Shown: positions 43,325 to 52,055, counted from the first letter of the stretch. The stretch: DNA of 64,000 bases from Cytophagaceae bacterium (GCA_002710685.1 PALD01000034.1:1-64000); one strand, 5' to 3'. Program-made: numbers and translations. The notes: a model not told the origin generated them from the sequence alone.

Positions 43325-43915
43325 TTAATTACGCGATTTAATAGCTGCCTTGGCCCGGTCATTGCCCGTATAGATTGCGCTTTTTATATTTTCCATTCCA
43401 TTGGAGAGCAGCACGCCTTGACTATTGACCGTGCAGGTCACGTTCTTCCAGCCGTCAGGATATTTGTACACCCCTTTCTCAACATCGCGCTGTAGCTGCT
43501 CGCAAGAGTTATATCGTGTTTCTTGATAGCATTTGTTATTGTCTCCACAAAGTACCAGTTGACGGGCATGTATGTTACCGCTTATATTGACCTCCACCGT
43601 GTTTTGCCTCATGGTGGCGTCCCTATTGTTCCTGGCCATCGCCCGGTGCTGTACCAGGGCTGCGCCCCTGCCGCTTAGGGTAATACCACCTCCAGCCGCG
43701 GCCTTATCCTCACATTTTATGTCCTTAAATCCACTGGGCGGTTTATATGTGCCATTATCTACAGCGCGTTGCCATGCTTCACAGTTAGCATAGTTATTGT
43801 CGTCCCATACCTGCCTGTTGCCGTAGCCCCTCTGCCCATCGAGTTCTACCGTTTGTGCAAATGAAAAAGTACCCATTAAGAGAAAGATTCCCAGTATTGC
43901 TTGTTTTGTTTTCAT
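43325..43915 (-). CDS. exported protein with two Cys-bounded 24-residue repeats
   Basis: This 196-aa protein has a signal peptide (ILGIFLLMGTFSFAQ). Two copies of a motif are seen, Cys45-Cys68 and Cys138-Cys161, both 24 residues long. Shared residues are CE at the start, QR, V, G-x-YK-x-P, then G[FW]K[DN][IV] and a final Cys. Each copy is followed by a short G-[IV]-x-L-S strand. A Gly/Arg-rich spacer links the two halves. Each Cys pair probably forms a disulphide. I know of no family with this pattern. Confidence 0.75.
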   Translation of the reverse strand: MKTKQAILGIFLLMGTFSFAQTVELDGQRGYGNRQVWDDNNYANCEAWQRAVDNGTYKPPSGFKDIKCEDKAAAGGGITLSGRGAALVQHRAMARNNRDATMRQNTVEVNISGNIHARQLVLCGDNNKCYQETRYNSCEQLQRDVEKGVYKYPDGWKNVTCTVNSQGVLLSNGMENIKSAIYTGNDRAKAAIKSRN

Positions 43916-44223
43916 GATCTTCTATTTTTTTTTGCCTATTGTTTGTATAGTTAGGCTTTTGTTATGGGTCAAAGGTGGGGCAACCCTGGCCATAAAAAAT
44001 CACCAGATCAAGCAAGTGGGGCACCCGCTCTATAAACGGTCGTCATGAAGCGATGAAGTGAAAATAAACTGCAATGGCCTTTTGTATATCGCTTTCGCGA
44101 AAGCAAAACAAACTCAACCGCTAGAGGCATAATCCTATGATGGATAACAACGAGGGAAGGTTGCATCATCTGCCAGCCACAAGTGCAAGGATTGCCTATG
44201 GGCCTGCATCCATAGGGGTTAGA
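43916..44223. other. intergenic region without a convincing gene
   Basis: These 308 bases hold a perfect palindrome (44091-44104) and a seven-pair hairpin CCTATGG/CCATAGG (44195-44201 and 44210-44216) just past the cyclase stop codon. No coding frame looks real. Confidence 0.5.
44091..44104. repeat. palindrome GCTTTCGCGAAAGC
   Basis: A 14-base perfect palindrome without spacer, the most compact copy of the TTTCGC/GCGAAA class. Confidence 0.7.
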
Positions 44224-44919
44224 TCAATCCTCAAAAACGGCGACTGCCCGTACTGGTGAGCCGGTGCCGCCCCGTATTTTTAAGGGCAGGCCTATAAATC
44301 TAAACCTGCCACGGCCTATCAAAGCATGTAGGTTGATGAGGTTTTCATAGTGGGTAAAGTTCAATGCTCCACATACGTAGTGGACCTCTTTGTTTGAAAC
44401 ACCGGGAACGCCCGGGGACATGGTCTCCACGCCAAATGCCGCTATTTTTCTTTCTCCCAGGAAGCGTGCACATGAAACCGTGATGCCCGGTCCCTTGGGC
44501 CAGTTTGCGGTATTGAAGTGCTTGCGGTAATGGTCAGTGTACAGCAGGACGGTATCACCCTCTTGTATATTTACTTTTGCCGTATGGCAGGCCTCTTCAA
44601 TCTCGTGGGGCCCAATCAATTCTTGCAGCCCCTTGTGCGAAAAATCCAGGCAAATGCCCGATGTAAAGAACATGGACAGCGGCATGGTGTCTATGGATTT
44701 GCCGGTGTGCTCAATGGCCATGTGGTTTATGGCATCTACATGGGTGCCGGTGTGCTCGCCCAGTTCCAGTTTATGTACTGCCGGGGTCTTTACTGGTGGA
44801 TTTTGTATCCCGTTCCATTCTTCATGGCTGTTGTGCACCGTCATTTTTACCTGCGGGAGGTCTTTATAAACGGGCATGCCCTCATAAATTTCTTGACTAA
44901 GGTCTATGATTTCGCTCAT
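44224..44919 (-). CDS. cyclase family protein (kynurenine formamidase-like)
   Basis: This 231-aa metal-dependent hydrolase of the cyclase family (PF04199) has the signature HTGTHVDAINH, with ligands at about His56, His60, Asp62 and His66. DLSQEIYEGMPVY near the N-terminus is also typical. Members open formylkynurenine or similar amides and lactones. No tryptophan-degradation genes are near, so the substrate is open. It lies 4 bp downstream of the sulfurtransferase gene and is probably co-transcribed. Confidence 0.88.
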   Translation of the reverse strand: MSEIIDLSQEIYEGMPVYKDLPQVKMTVHNSHEEWNGIQNPPVKTPAVHKLELGEHTGTHVDAINHMAIEHTGKSIDTMPLSMFFTSGICLDFSHKGLQELIGPHEIEEACHTAKVNIQEGDTVLLYTDHYRKHFNTANWPKGPGITVSCARFLGERKIAAFGVETMSPGVPGVSNKEVHYVCGALNFTHYENLINLHALIGRGRFRFIGLPLKIRGGTGSPVRAVAVFED

Positions 44920-44923
44920 GGTC

Positions 44924-45748
44924 TTAAAGTGCTTTAAGGTTGTTTAATGTTGCCCATTCTGTCCAGGAGCCGTCATATAGCTTTAAACTGTGCGCATATC
45001 CTATTTTGCAGGCGAGCATGATGATACAGGCCGTTACTCCTGACCCGCAACTGAATACTAAATCCCTGGCGCCAGGGCATGCATTGTTGAAAATGGCATA
45101 CAGTTCTTTCTTGCCCTTGTACCTGCCGTTGTGCAGGACGGCGGTATAGGGAATATTGACCGATTGCGGGATATGCCCACTCCTTATATGTTGCCTAGGT
45201 TCTGCAGCCGTGCCATTAAACCTTCCTGCCGACCTGGCATCTACCAGCACAAAGCTCCTGTTATGTATATTGTAGTTTACGGTCTTAAAATCCATGACCA
45301 GGTTTTCATCATAACCTACTTTAAAATTTCCCCGTTCAAAGTCTTCAAGATGTTTTTTTGTGGTAGGAAAACCCATGTTGACCCAGTGGGGGAGGCCACC
45401 GTCGAGCACGGCGATATTTTTATGCCCCATGACTTTGAACAACCACCATGCACGCGGGCTTGAATAGATTCCGTTGTTGTCAAAAACAATGATGATGGAA
45501 TCCCGGTTGATGCCCAGTTCCCGGCATGCCATTTCAAATTCAGCGGGAGGGGGTATTGTGTTTGGGAAGGGGCTTGCCGTGTCTGAAAAGGTTGTTTTTA
45601 AATCCAACCGCCTTGCATCTGGAATAGTATCATCAATGAAGTTAAATGCACCTCCATCAACACGGGAAGCACTACTTGCATCCAGTATGACCAGATTGGG
45701 GTTGCTGAGGTTATGATAAAGCCATTTGGCTGAAATGAGTGCTTTCAA
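44924..45748 (-). CDS. 3-mercaptopyruvate/thiosulfate sulfurtransferase
   Basis: The 274-aa protein has two tandem rhodanese domains. The active-site Cys is near residue 234 in CGSGVTAC, where the CGSGVT loop favours 3-mercaptopyruvate over thiosulfate. The first domain carries LDASS and the inactive-site Asp in VFDNNGIYSSPRAWW. It moves sulfane sulfur to cyanide or thiols in the cytoplasm. It is the first gene of a pair with the cyclase. Confidence 0.92.
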   Translation of the reverse strand: MKALISAKWLYHNLSNPNLVILDASSASRVDGGAFNFIDDTIPDARRLDLKTTFSDTASPFPNTIPPPAEFEMACRELGINRDSIIIVFDNNGIYSSPRAWWLFKVMGHKNIAVLDGGLPHWVNMGFPTTKKHLEDFERGNFKVGYDENLVMDFKTVNYNIHNRSFVLVDARSAGRFNGTAAEPRQHIRSGHIPQSVNIPYTAVLHNGRYKGKKELYAIFNNACPGARDLVFSCGSGVTACIIMLACKIGYAHSLKLYDGSWTEWATLNNLKAL

Positions 45749-45851
45749 AAGTATTCAATATACATTGTGCAGCGGCCCTGTACAACACGCTTTAGCAGTG
45801 TAAAGTTAAAACACTTTTTGTTTTATGTAGATAGAAATCAATGGGGGACAA

Positions 45852-46010
45852 TCAAGCCTTACCTAATTTCCTTTTGCCGTGAGCAAGATTTTTTAAAAGC
45901 ATACCCACGGTTTTCCTATTACGTGAATTTTTAGGCAAAAAGGTACCCGTATCCCATGCCCCGGGTTGCCGTGTTTTTACCGGTATAAGAAATGTATTGA
46001 CCTTTGAAGA
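45852..46010 (-). pseudogene. possible gene remnant or unstarted small frame
   Basis: Within a 318-bp gene-free stretch (45749-46066), one minus-strand frame of 52 codons without an ATG near its start looks protein-like. It ends NRKTVGMLLKNLAHGKRKLG plus KA and a stop. I do not recognise it. It may be the tail of a deleted gene or chance. Nothing else is visible in the stretch. Confidence 0.2.
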
Positions 46011-46066
46011 TTATATTTTACGCTTACGCGAAATAACCACCCGGCGGGTACCGCGGCATCCCATGG

Positions 46067-46441
46067 TCAATAACTATCATCAAAGTCAGTGTCAATAGCT
46101 TGTAGCACCCCGTTTTTAAAATCAGCAATGAGTTTATCTTGTATGGAGGCCAGACCGCGTTCCGTAAGGTTTTTATGTGAAAAATATTCGTCGCAGTAGT
46201 GATTGTCAAGCCCTCTTACATGGTGTTCACCATTCAGGTTAAAAAAAGTATCCATGGGACAAATATGCATTTTAAAGTATTCATCCAGAAATCTTTTTGA
46301 TTTCCATCGCACGCACCAGTACAGGTTTTCTTCCACAATGCGTAGAGTCAGTTCTTTCTCGGGCCTATCCTCTTGTAGTTTTTTTACAAATACGGTAAGG
46401 GCCTGGCTGAGCGTGGATGCAAAATGGGGAGGAGGGTGCAT
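46067..46441 (-). CDS. hypothetical 124-aa protein, tandem paralogue 1
   Basis: This is a small soluble acidic protein with no signal peptide. It has ENLYWCVRWKSKRFLDEYF in the middle and ends in KNGVLQAIDTDFDD. The neighbour at 46598-46972 has the same length and is close to half identical; the WK-S-[RQ]-FLDEYF block is nearly the same. Tandem paired small proteins of this kind can be immunity-type proteins, but no toxin gene is adjacent, so no function is proposed. Confidence 0.7.
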   Translation of the reverse strand: MHPPPHFASTLSQALTVFVKKLQEDRPEKELTLRIVEENLYWCVRWKSKRFLDEYFKMHICPMDTFFNLNGEHHVRGLDNHYCDEYFSHKNLTERGLASIQDKLIADFKNGVLQAIDTDFDDSY

Positions 46442-46597
46442 ATCAGAGTGACATTTGCTATGTCCAAGTATAGGGATTTTATCTGTGAAAGCTAACCTGG
46501 TCTTGATTATATATTTAATAAAGGATGGCTAGCTTTTTTTTAAAATATCTTCCCAAAATTCAGGCATTGTCTGTTTTTTAATAGTTGTACCCCTTTT

Positions 46598-46972
46598 TTA
46601 ATTGTTAACATCAAGAGGCGTGTCAACGGCCTCAAGCACCCCTTTCTTAAAGTCCAGGATAAGTTCTTCCTGCAAGTTGACCAAAGCTTCAACCGTGAGG
46701 TCCTCCCGGTAGAAATACTCCTCGCCATACTCATCCATAAGGTCTATTGCCCTACGCTCGCCCATCACGTGGTACACGGCATCCATGGGCCATATCTGTA
46801 GCTGGAAGTATTCGTCCAGGAATTTTTGTGATTTCCACTTGATACACCAGTAGAGGTTTTCTTCCTCAATATGCAAGCTGAATTCCTTCCCGGGCCTATC
46901 GTCCTGTAACTCTCCTATAAATGCGGTAAGGGCCTGGCTAAATGTGGTTGCATAGTGGGGTGGAAGGGGCAT
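46598..46972 (-). CDS. hypothetical 124-aa protein, tandem paralogue 2
   Basis: This is the second copy of a tandem duplication. It starts MPLPPHYATTFSQALTAFIG and contains ENLYWCIKWKSQKFLDEYF, and ends in a KKGVLEAVDT tail. It is alkaline at the start and acidic in the last third. The 156-bp gap to its paralogue is AT-rich and holds a poly-T tract that may end its transcript. No domain is recognised. Confidence 0.7.
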   Translation of the reverse strand: MPLPPHYATTFSQALTAFIGELQDDRPGKEFSLHIEEENLYWCIKWKSQKFLDEYFQLQIWPMDAVYHVMGERRAIDLMDEYGEEYFYREDLTVEALVNLQEELILDFKKGVLEAVDTPLDVNN

Positions 46973-47065
46973 GGGGGAGTATAAATGTTTTTTCTGGAAA
47001 TTCTTTTTTATGAGATATAAATGTTGGGATATGCTTTTATAAAATACGGTGCTGCCCGCTGTTTT

Positions 47066-47623
47066 TTAATTGTTGTGTAGTTCAATATCTGCAATATAAT
47101 TAAGTTCTGCCCAGTCAACGATGGCATGGGTTTCAAATTTGTTTTCCCATTTTATTTCTTGACCTTTAGGAACTTTAAAAAGAATGCTGCCGCTATTCAA
47201 ATCCATAATATGTTCCTCCTGCAGTTTTAAATCATCCATGGCTGTTAACCAATCTTGTTGATACGCCAGGGTATGCATATCAAAAAGCCTGGGGAATATC
47301 CATATTTGGTTAGTTTGCCTATGTACATAACCGTTCACGAACCAGTTTATACCATCATTGGTATAATTTTTTTCGTTTAAAATGTCTAAAACAAACTGTA
47401 GGTCCCCTGGGGGTAAAAGCGATGTAAAGGTTAATGCGTGTATATTGTCAACTTCAAGGCCCACTTCATTGATAAAATTGAATAGGGCATGTATGTCAGT
47501 GCCACTTTTTATTCCCACAATGACTTCTCCAGGAACAAATGCTGGGTTTTCCATGTCGCTATCATCTTTTGAACACGAGCTTAACAACCCCATAAGTGCA
47601 AATAGAATGAATAGTTTTTGCAT
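47066..47623 (-). CDS. lipoprotein of unknown function
   Basis: This 185-aa protein has a lipoprotein signal (LFILFALMGLLSSCSKDD). I start at MQKLFILFALMG (47623), since a longer frame to 47722 adds a non-signal sequence. The mature part begins FVPGEVIVGIKSGTDIHAL, a pattern also found in propeptides of subtilase-like proteases. A longer acidic C-terminal half contains several aromatic residues. I do not recognise a family. It could be an inhibitor-like domain, but this is only a resemblance. Confidence 0.65.
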   Translation of the reverse strand: MQKLFILFALMGLLSSCSKDDSDMENPAFVPGEVIVGIKSGTDIHALFNFINEVGLEVDNIHALTFTSLLPPGDLQFVLDILNEKNYTNDGINWFVNGYVHRQTNQIWIFPRLFDMHTLAYQQDWLTAMDDLKLQEEHIMDLNSGSILFKVPKGQEIKWENKFETHAIVDWAELNYIADIELHNN

Positions 47624-47852
47624 ACCGCTCTTTTTTAATAGATACATGATGTGGTGATGGGTTGCGTCAATATTGCCCATACCGTGTACTATACCTATAA
47701 AAATAAGGAATATTCTTGCCACATCGCTATGGTGCTCAAGCGTTTTGTGGTCTGCTTGGGTAAAGCCACTTCATGTATTGGCTTGTTATCAGGAAAATTT
47801 ATCGTAGGGTTTCTTATCCTCCCAACTAAAAAAAAGGATAATAAATACTCCC

Positions 47853-48779
47853 TTACTCCTCAAGCGCCTCAATTACCCGCTCAGGATAATCCGTGATGAT
47901 GCCGTCAACCTTAAGTTCAATCATTTTGGCTATGGCCAAAGAATCATTAACCGTCCAGGGGATGAGTTTCATGCCCAGTTCATGCACATGGTTTACCATG
48001 GTAGAGTCAGTCACCAATTTATAATGTGGACTGTAGATCTGTGGGGTGTAGCTTAGTTTCTGCATGTTCTCATCTACCGTACCATCGCCCACCAGGTATG
48101 CAATTTCCACCTCGGGGTATTTAGTGTGCAGGACCTCGAGCGGGGCGGGGTCAAAGGACTGTATGTTGTAATGCCCCTCAATATCCTTGCTGTTGATTAC
48201 CTCCATCAACAGGTCCACAAAGGGTTCGGGTTGTGGTTGGGTAACATCATATTCTTCCGGGACGCTCTTTACCTCAATGTTGTATTTTACCTGCGGTAGT
48301 CCCTTTGCGGCGATTTCGGCCTGTATGGTGTCTATCATTTCGCTCAGCAGGGGCTTGTAGGTCTTCATTCTTTGTTGCTGGGGGAAATTCTTGTTGCCCC
48401 GGCTACCGCTGTCCCACTGGCGTATTTCTTCATAATCCATCTCATGGAGGTTGTACCTGTCCTCATCTTCTTTGGCGACAGCCTCACCCCCTGGAGTACT
48501 CATGTAGAGCGAGTTCATGAAGGGTTCATGTGAAACGACAACTTTGTTGTCCTTGCTGATCACCACATCCAGCTCCAGCACGTCCACGCCCTTGTGCAGG
48601 GCACCCAGGAAGGCTTCAATGGTATTTTCGGGCAGGTTACCGCGCTCGCCACGGTGGCCCTGTACCGCAAGGGTAGGCTTGTCTTGTGTCATGGGTTCTT
48701 CTTTTTCTGCGGGTTTGTTTTCTTTACAGGCTAAAGCCAAAGCAAGCATTGCCAGGAGAAAGATACTTTTTGTTTTCAT
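47853..48779 (-). CDS. glycerophosphodiester phosphodiesterase lipoprotein
   Basis: This 308-aa protein has a lipobox (LALALACKE). The GDPD TIM-barrel motifs are QGHRGERGNLPENTIEAF, then LELDVVISKDNKVVVSHE and NIEVKS. The catalytic His pair and the Glu/Asp metal ligands are present. It releases glycerol-3-phosphate from deacylated phospholipids at the cell surface or in the periplasm. It lies just downstream of a SusCD locus that also encodes a phosphoesterase, but a terminator separates them. A perfect palindrome (47925-47940) lies within it. Confidence 0.92.
   Translation of the reverse strand: MKTKSIFLLAMLALALACKENKPAEKEEPMTQDKPTLAVQGHRGERGNLPENTIEAFLGALHKGVDVLELDVVISKDNKVVVSHEPFMNSLYMSTPGGEAVAKEDEDRYNLHEMDYEEIRQWDSGSRGNKNFPQQQRMKTYKPLLSEMIDTIQAEIAAKGLPQVKYNIEVKSVPEEYDVTQPQPEPFVDLLMEVINSKDIEGHYNIQSFDPAPLEVLHTKYPEVEIAYLVGDGTVDENMQKLSYTPQIYSPHYKLVTDSTMVNHVHELGMKLIPWTVNDSLAIAKMIELKVDGIITDYPERVIEALEE
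47925..47940. repeat. dispersed palindrome inside the GDPD gene
   Basis: TTTGGC, TATG, GCCAAA with perfect arms, encoding LAIAKMIE on the coding strand. Confidence 0.6.
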
Positions 48780-48958
48780 AAGGATAAAGGTAGATGTTAG
48801 TATTAAGATGGGGAAAGCAACATAATGAAATTAGAAATACGGGATTAGAACGACGAGCTACGAAAAATGAAATACGAACGATAATCAACCAATAACGAAC
48901 CGGGGATCCATCATCTTTTTGCCCATATAACCATTTTATTTCATAACGCCATAACACT

Positions 48959-48999
48959 AAAAAAAGGCCCGCCTTGAGCATAACACTTTTGGCAGGCCT
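48959..48999 (-). terminator. terminator downstream of the phosphoesterase gene
   Basis: AGGCCTGCC and GGCGGGCCT, as read on the minus strand (48991-48999 and 48965-48973), form a nine-pair stem with one mismatch and are followed by a T run. It ends the SusCD transcript before GDPD. Confidence 0.75.
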
Positions 49000-49015
49000 C
49001 ACTCACATAGAAAGA

Positions 49016-50596
49016 CTAATTACCAGTGATGGATTCTTCTATTTTATATGTCCGTTTACCAGTGTAGGTCTGGCCATATTGGTCAGTGGCCTTGATTTCT
49101 ATGGTATGTTCCCCCAGCTCGAGTTTTGTGGGGATGTTGCCACGCCATAGGTGCTCACAGTTGATGGGGTTGCTACTACGGCGTCCCGGCATCATTTTAT
49201 CTGCCAGGTCCCACTCATAGACGAGGGCCACATAACTGGGGTCAGGCTCTTCCATATAGCTCATTTTTTTCCATTCGCCACCATCCACACGGTAGAAAAC
49301 CTCATCACCTTCGGTACCCATGAAGAAGTTGGTGAAAATACCAGCTTTCGTGGGGCGGCCCTGGGCCACCACCTTAGGGGCAAAAATCTCCATTTGGAAT
49401 TCTTTGGGCTTGCCCGCAACCTTATAGTCGGTCATGTATTCATTGCCGTTGAAATGGATAAAGGCATACCCCTTGGGCGTTCCATCACGCATCACGGCAA
49501 TGGGCGTGCCATCAGGGCCCAGCTTGCCACTGTACCAGTCTCCGCTGGTGGTGCCCACATTGTATTCATGGTGTGGTTTCTTGCCTTTCCAGCCCTGGCT
49601 TTCGCCAAAGAAATCCTGACGCTGTATATGGGTGTGTGCCGAAAGGGTCAAGTTGTGCTCAAAGGGCAGCAACAGGTCAAAGAGACGCTGCCTGTCTTCA
49701 TCTCGGAAGCTGTCACCATCACCCTCCTCGCTCAACGGGATGTGGTAGGACACAACCACCAGGTAATCCTTGGGCACAAACCTGAGGTCGTTTTCCACAA
49801 AGTTGAGCTGGTCCTCACGGAAACCACCCCAGTATCCCTCATGGTCACGTGGGTCAGGATAAAGGATGTCATCAAGCACGATAAAATGCACCTTGCCATA
49901 ATTAAAAGCATAATTGGAAGGGCCAAAGTGTGCGGTAAAGCTATCGTCACTGTCCTTTTCATCCTTGGCATCAAAGTCCATATCGTGGTTGCCCATCACG
50001 TTGAACCATGGGATGCCTATCTTTTTCATGACCTTTTTATAAGGAGCATGCAGGTCAAGGTTGTTCCCCACGATATCACCCAGGCTCATGCCAAAGGGAA
50101 TGTCCTGTATACCCTCTACCTCGCTCACGATACCCTTTTCAAACCAGTCCATGTCCTGCATGGTATAGGGTTGTGGGTCGCCAAAGATAAGTGCGGTAAA
50201 CTTCTCGTTTTCTTCAGCTGGCAGGACGGCAAAATCAAGTTTTCTGGGGGCCTTGCCCGTGGGCGCGATACCCTTAAACTTGAGTTGAGGTGAACCCGCA
50301 GGCCGGTGAATCCTGAAGAACTGGGGGATGTTGAGGTCATCCACCGGTAGGGCATAGCCCGTGGGCTTGATGACCGCGATGATGTTCTCATCGCCCAGGG
50401 ACAGTTCATACATACCCTTATCATTTGTTTGTACCACCTGCTCCCCATTGGTCACTGATACGTTGGAAAGTACCTCTTCCTTACGGTCCTTTTTACCATT
50501 ACCATTAGCATCTACATACACATAGCCCTTTACGGTTTGCTGTGCCGTGAGTTGGCAGCTAAAAGCTATACCGGCAATAATCAATAACTTTTTCAT
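49016..50596 (-). CDS. secreted calcineurin-like phosphoesterase (MetallophosN/C architecture)
   Basis: The 526-aa protein has a signal peptide (LLIIAGIAFSCQLTAQ). An N-terminal carboxypeptidase-like beta domain (about 22-115) contains DANGNGKKDRKEE. A metallophosphoesterase core follows (about 125-350) with FGDPQPY, SLGDIVGNN, VMGNHDMDFD and SAHTHIQRQ. The C-terminal domain (about 365-520) is of the MetallophosC type. It should cleave a phosphoester outside the inner membrane. The gene is directly downstream of susD in the same operon, so its substrate may be the imported compound. Confidence 0.9.
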   Translation of the reverse strand: MKKLLIIAGIAFSCQLTAQQTVKGYVYVDANGNGKKDRKEEVLSNVSVTNGEQVVQTNDKGMYELSLGDENIIAVIKPTGYALPVDDLNIPQFFRIHRPAGSPQLKFKGIAPTGKAPRKLDFAVLPAEENEKFTALIFGDPQPYTMQDMDWFEKGIVSEVEGIQDIPFGMSLGDIVGNNLDLHAPYKKVMKKIGIPWFNVMGNHDMDFDAKDEKDSDDSFTAHFGPSNYAFNYGKVHFIVLDDILYPDPRDHEGYWGGFREDQLNFVENDLRFVPKDYLVVVSYHIPLSEEGDGDSFRDEDRQRLFDLLLPFEHNLTLSAHTHIQRQDFFGESQGWKGKKPHHEYNVGTTSGDWYSGKLGPDGTPIAVMRDGTPKGYAFIHFNGNEYMTDYKVAGKPKEFQMEIFAPKVVAQGRPTKAGIFTNFFMGTEGDEVFYRVDGGEWKKMSYMEEPDPSYVALVYEWDLADKMMPGRRSSNPINCEHLWRGNIPTKLELGEHTIEIKATDQYGQTYTGKRTYKIEESITGN

Positions 50597-50621
50597 TTTC
50601 TATGTTTAGTGAATTGGTTGT

Positions 50622-52055
50622 TTATTCATCCCACCATACGGGTGTGTTGATATCATCGGGCCCTCCCAGGAGCTCAATGGCTGCCTGATAGTTTGTATTG
50701 TTGTTTACCTGCACATCAGATGGATAATAAAAACGCACGGGCATGATACCATCATTGAGCATGGCAGGGGTCGTGGGCAATTCCGGGAAACCGGTACGGC
50801 GGTACTCAAACCATTGTTGATAGTCCACAAAGTACAATGCATAGTACTTTTGAAAAAGGATTTTTTGCAAGGTGCCGTCATATTCTGCCAGTGGGTTTGT
50901 AAAATAATCCCCGGGAAGCTCGGCCCCCAGTTGTTCCATCGCGGCGGTCACACCGTTCTCATAATGGGTCACTGCATCGCTGGTAAAGCCTCTTTGTGCC
51001 ATTTCGGCCTTGATGAACTCCACCTCTGCATAGGGCAGTAGATAGATAAGCATGGGGTTGGTCACCTGCTCGATATTAAAGGTTGAGGCATTGTAATCAA
51101 ACTGAGATTCAGGACCATCGTACGCGCTGGGTATACCCTTGTAGCCTATGTTGTTATTGTCGACATCCGTGGCCATGGTAGAGATTATGGGCCTCCTGGG
51201 GTCTTCAAGGGCATTGAGGTTATCTATAAAGTAAGATGCAATCTTTGTGCTAAGCCTAAAATCCTGTGGGCGTCCCCAGGGTGAAACATTAGGCGTGACG
51301 CCAGTGACCTCCAGTATGGCAGATTCATCAGTGCTCTCAAAAACAGGGTAGGCATCTGGGTTGTTGATCATGGATGCCAACTTTTGAAACGCCTGGGTCT
51401 CGCTGCGGTTTGAAATGCGGAGCAACAGGCGCATGTGCAATGAATTGGTAAACTTTTGCCAGCGCTCAACATCGTTGTGAAACAAGATGTCATCAGCATA
51501 CACCATACCGTCGCTAAGGTCATATAGTGTATTGGCACGCTCCAGGTCTTCCAGGATGGAGGTGTAGATAGACTCTTGACTGTCAAAGGTGGGGTAAAAG
51601 TTACCGCTCTCCCCACTGGCCGCTTCAGTATATGGCACGGGGCCAAAAAGGTCTGTAAGGTTGCTCATTACCCATGCCTTAAGGGTAAGAGCTATGGCTT
51701 CATAATTGCCATCCTCAGCACGTACCGAAGCTTCTTCCATCTCCTTGATGTTGTTCAACCATTTATAATAATTGTACCAGGAAGAGTTACCTATGTTCTG
51801 GCTCACATCATAGCGGTGCAACCCCCCCGAAACACTGGGAAAGGGCAGGGATACCTGCATGAGGTTGAAGGTTATGGCATCTGCACGGTCAGCATTGTGC
51901 GTTGCAAGGCCATAGATGATTGGGTTTATCAACGTGCCCGGGCTTATCTGGGCAATGCGGTTGGGGTCTTCGTTTACATCTTCAAAGTCACCCGTACAGG
52001 AAACCAAGATTGCCAGTAAAACAAAATATAGACTTGTTGTTTTTAATGTTTTCAT
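50622..52055 (-). CDS. SusD/RagB-type nutrient-binding outer membrane lipoprotein
   Basis: This 477-aa lipoprotein (signal LYFVLLAILVSCTGDF) belongs to the SusD-like_2 group (PF12771). Tetratricopeptide-like helices follow after FEDVNEDPNRIAQI and contain LTDLFGPVPYTEA, typical of the family. It forms a lid on the SusC receptor and captures oligomeric nutrients at the surface. It is 9 bp downstream of susC and 25 bp upstream of the phosphoesterase. The substrate is unknown. Confidence 0.92.
   Translation of the reverse strand: MKTLKTTSLYFVLLAILVSCTGDFEDVNEDPNRIAQISPGTLINPIIYGLATHNADRADAITFNLMQVSLPFPSVSGGLHRYDVSQNIGNSSWYNYYKWLNNIKEMEEASVRAEDGNYEAIALTLKAWVMSNLTDLFGPVPYTEAASGESGNFYPTFDSQESIYTSILEDLERANTLYDLSDGMVYADDILFHNDVERWQKFTNSLHMRLLLRISNRSETQAFQKLASMINNPDAYPVFESTDESAILEVTGVTPNVSPWGRPQDFRLSTKIASYFIDNLNALEDPRRPIISTMATDVDNNNIGYKGIPSAYDGPESQFDYNASTFNIEQVTNPMLIYLLPYAEVEFIKAEMAQRGFTSDAVTHYENGVTAAMEQLGAELPGDYFTNPLAEYDGTLQKILFQKYYALYFVDYQQWFEYRRTGFPELPTTPAMLNDGIMPVRFYYPSDVQVNNNTNYQAAIELLGGPDDINTPVWWDE

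Noticed and set aside
44142-44261. Plus-strand frame of about 40 codons starting MDNNEGRLHHL
   Set aside because: It runs into the 3' end of the cyclase gene, has no promoter and no coding-like composition.
46067-46972. Toxin-immunity system
   Set aside because: No toxin gene or secretion marker is near; similar size alone does not support the claim.
47651-47896. 81-codon plus-strand frame between the lipoprotein and GDPD genes
   Set aside because: It overlaps the GDPD 3' end and the composition is not convincing; no family recognised.
49151-50293. 380-codon plus-strand frame antisense to the phosphoesterase
   Set aside because: It is long but entirely antisense to a protein with clear catalytic motifs; no domain or signal is recognisable.
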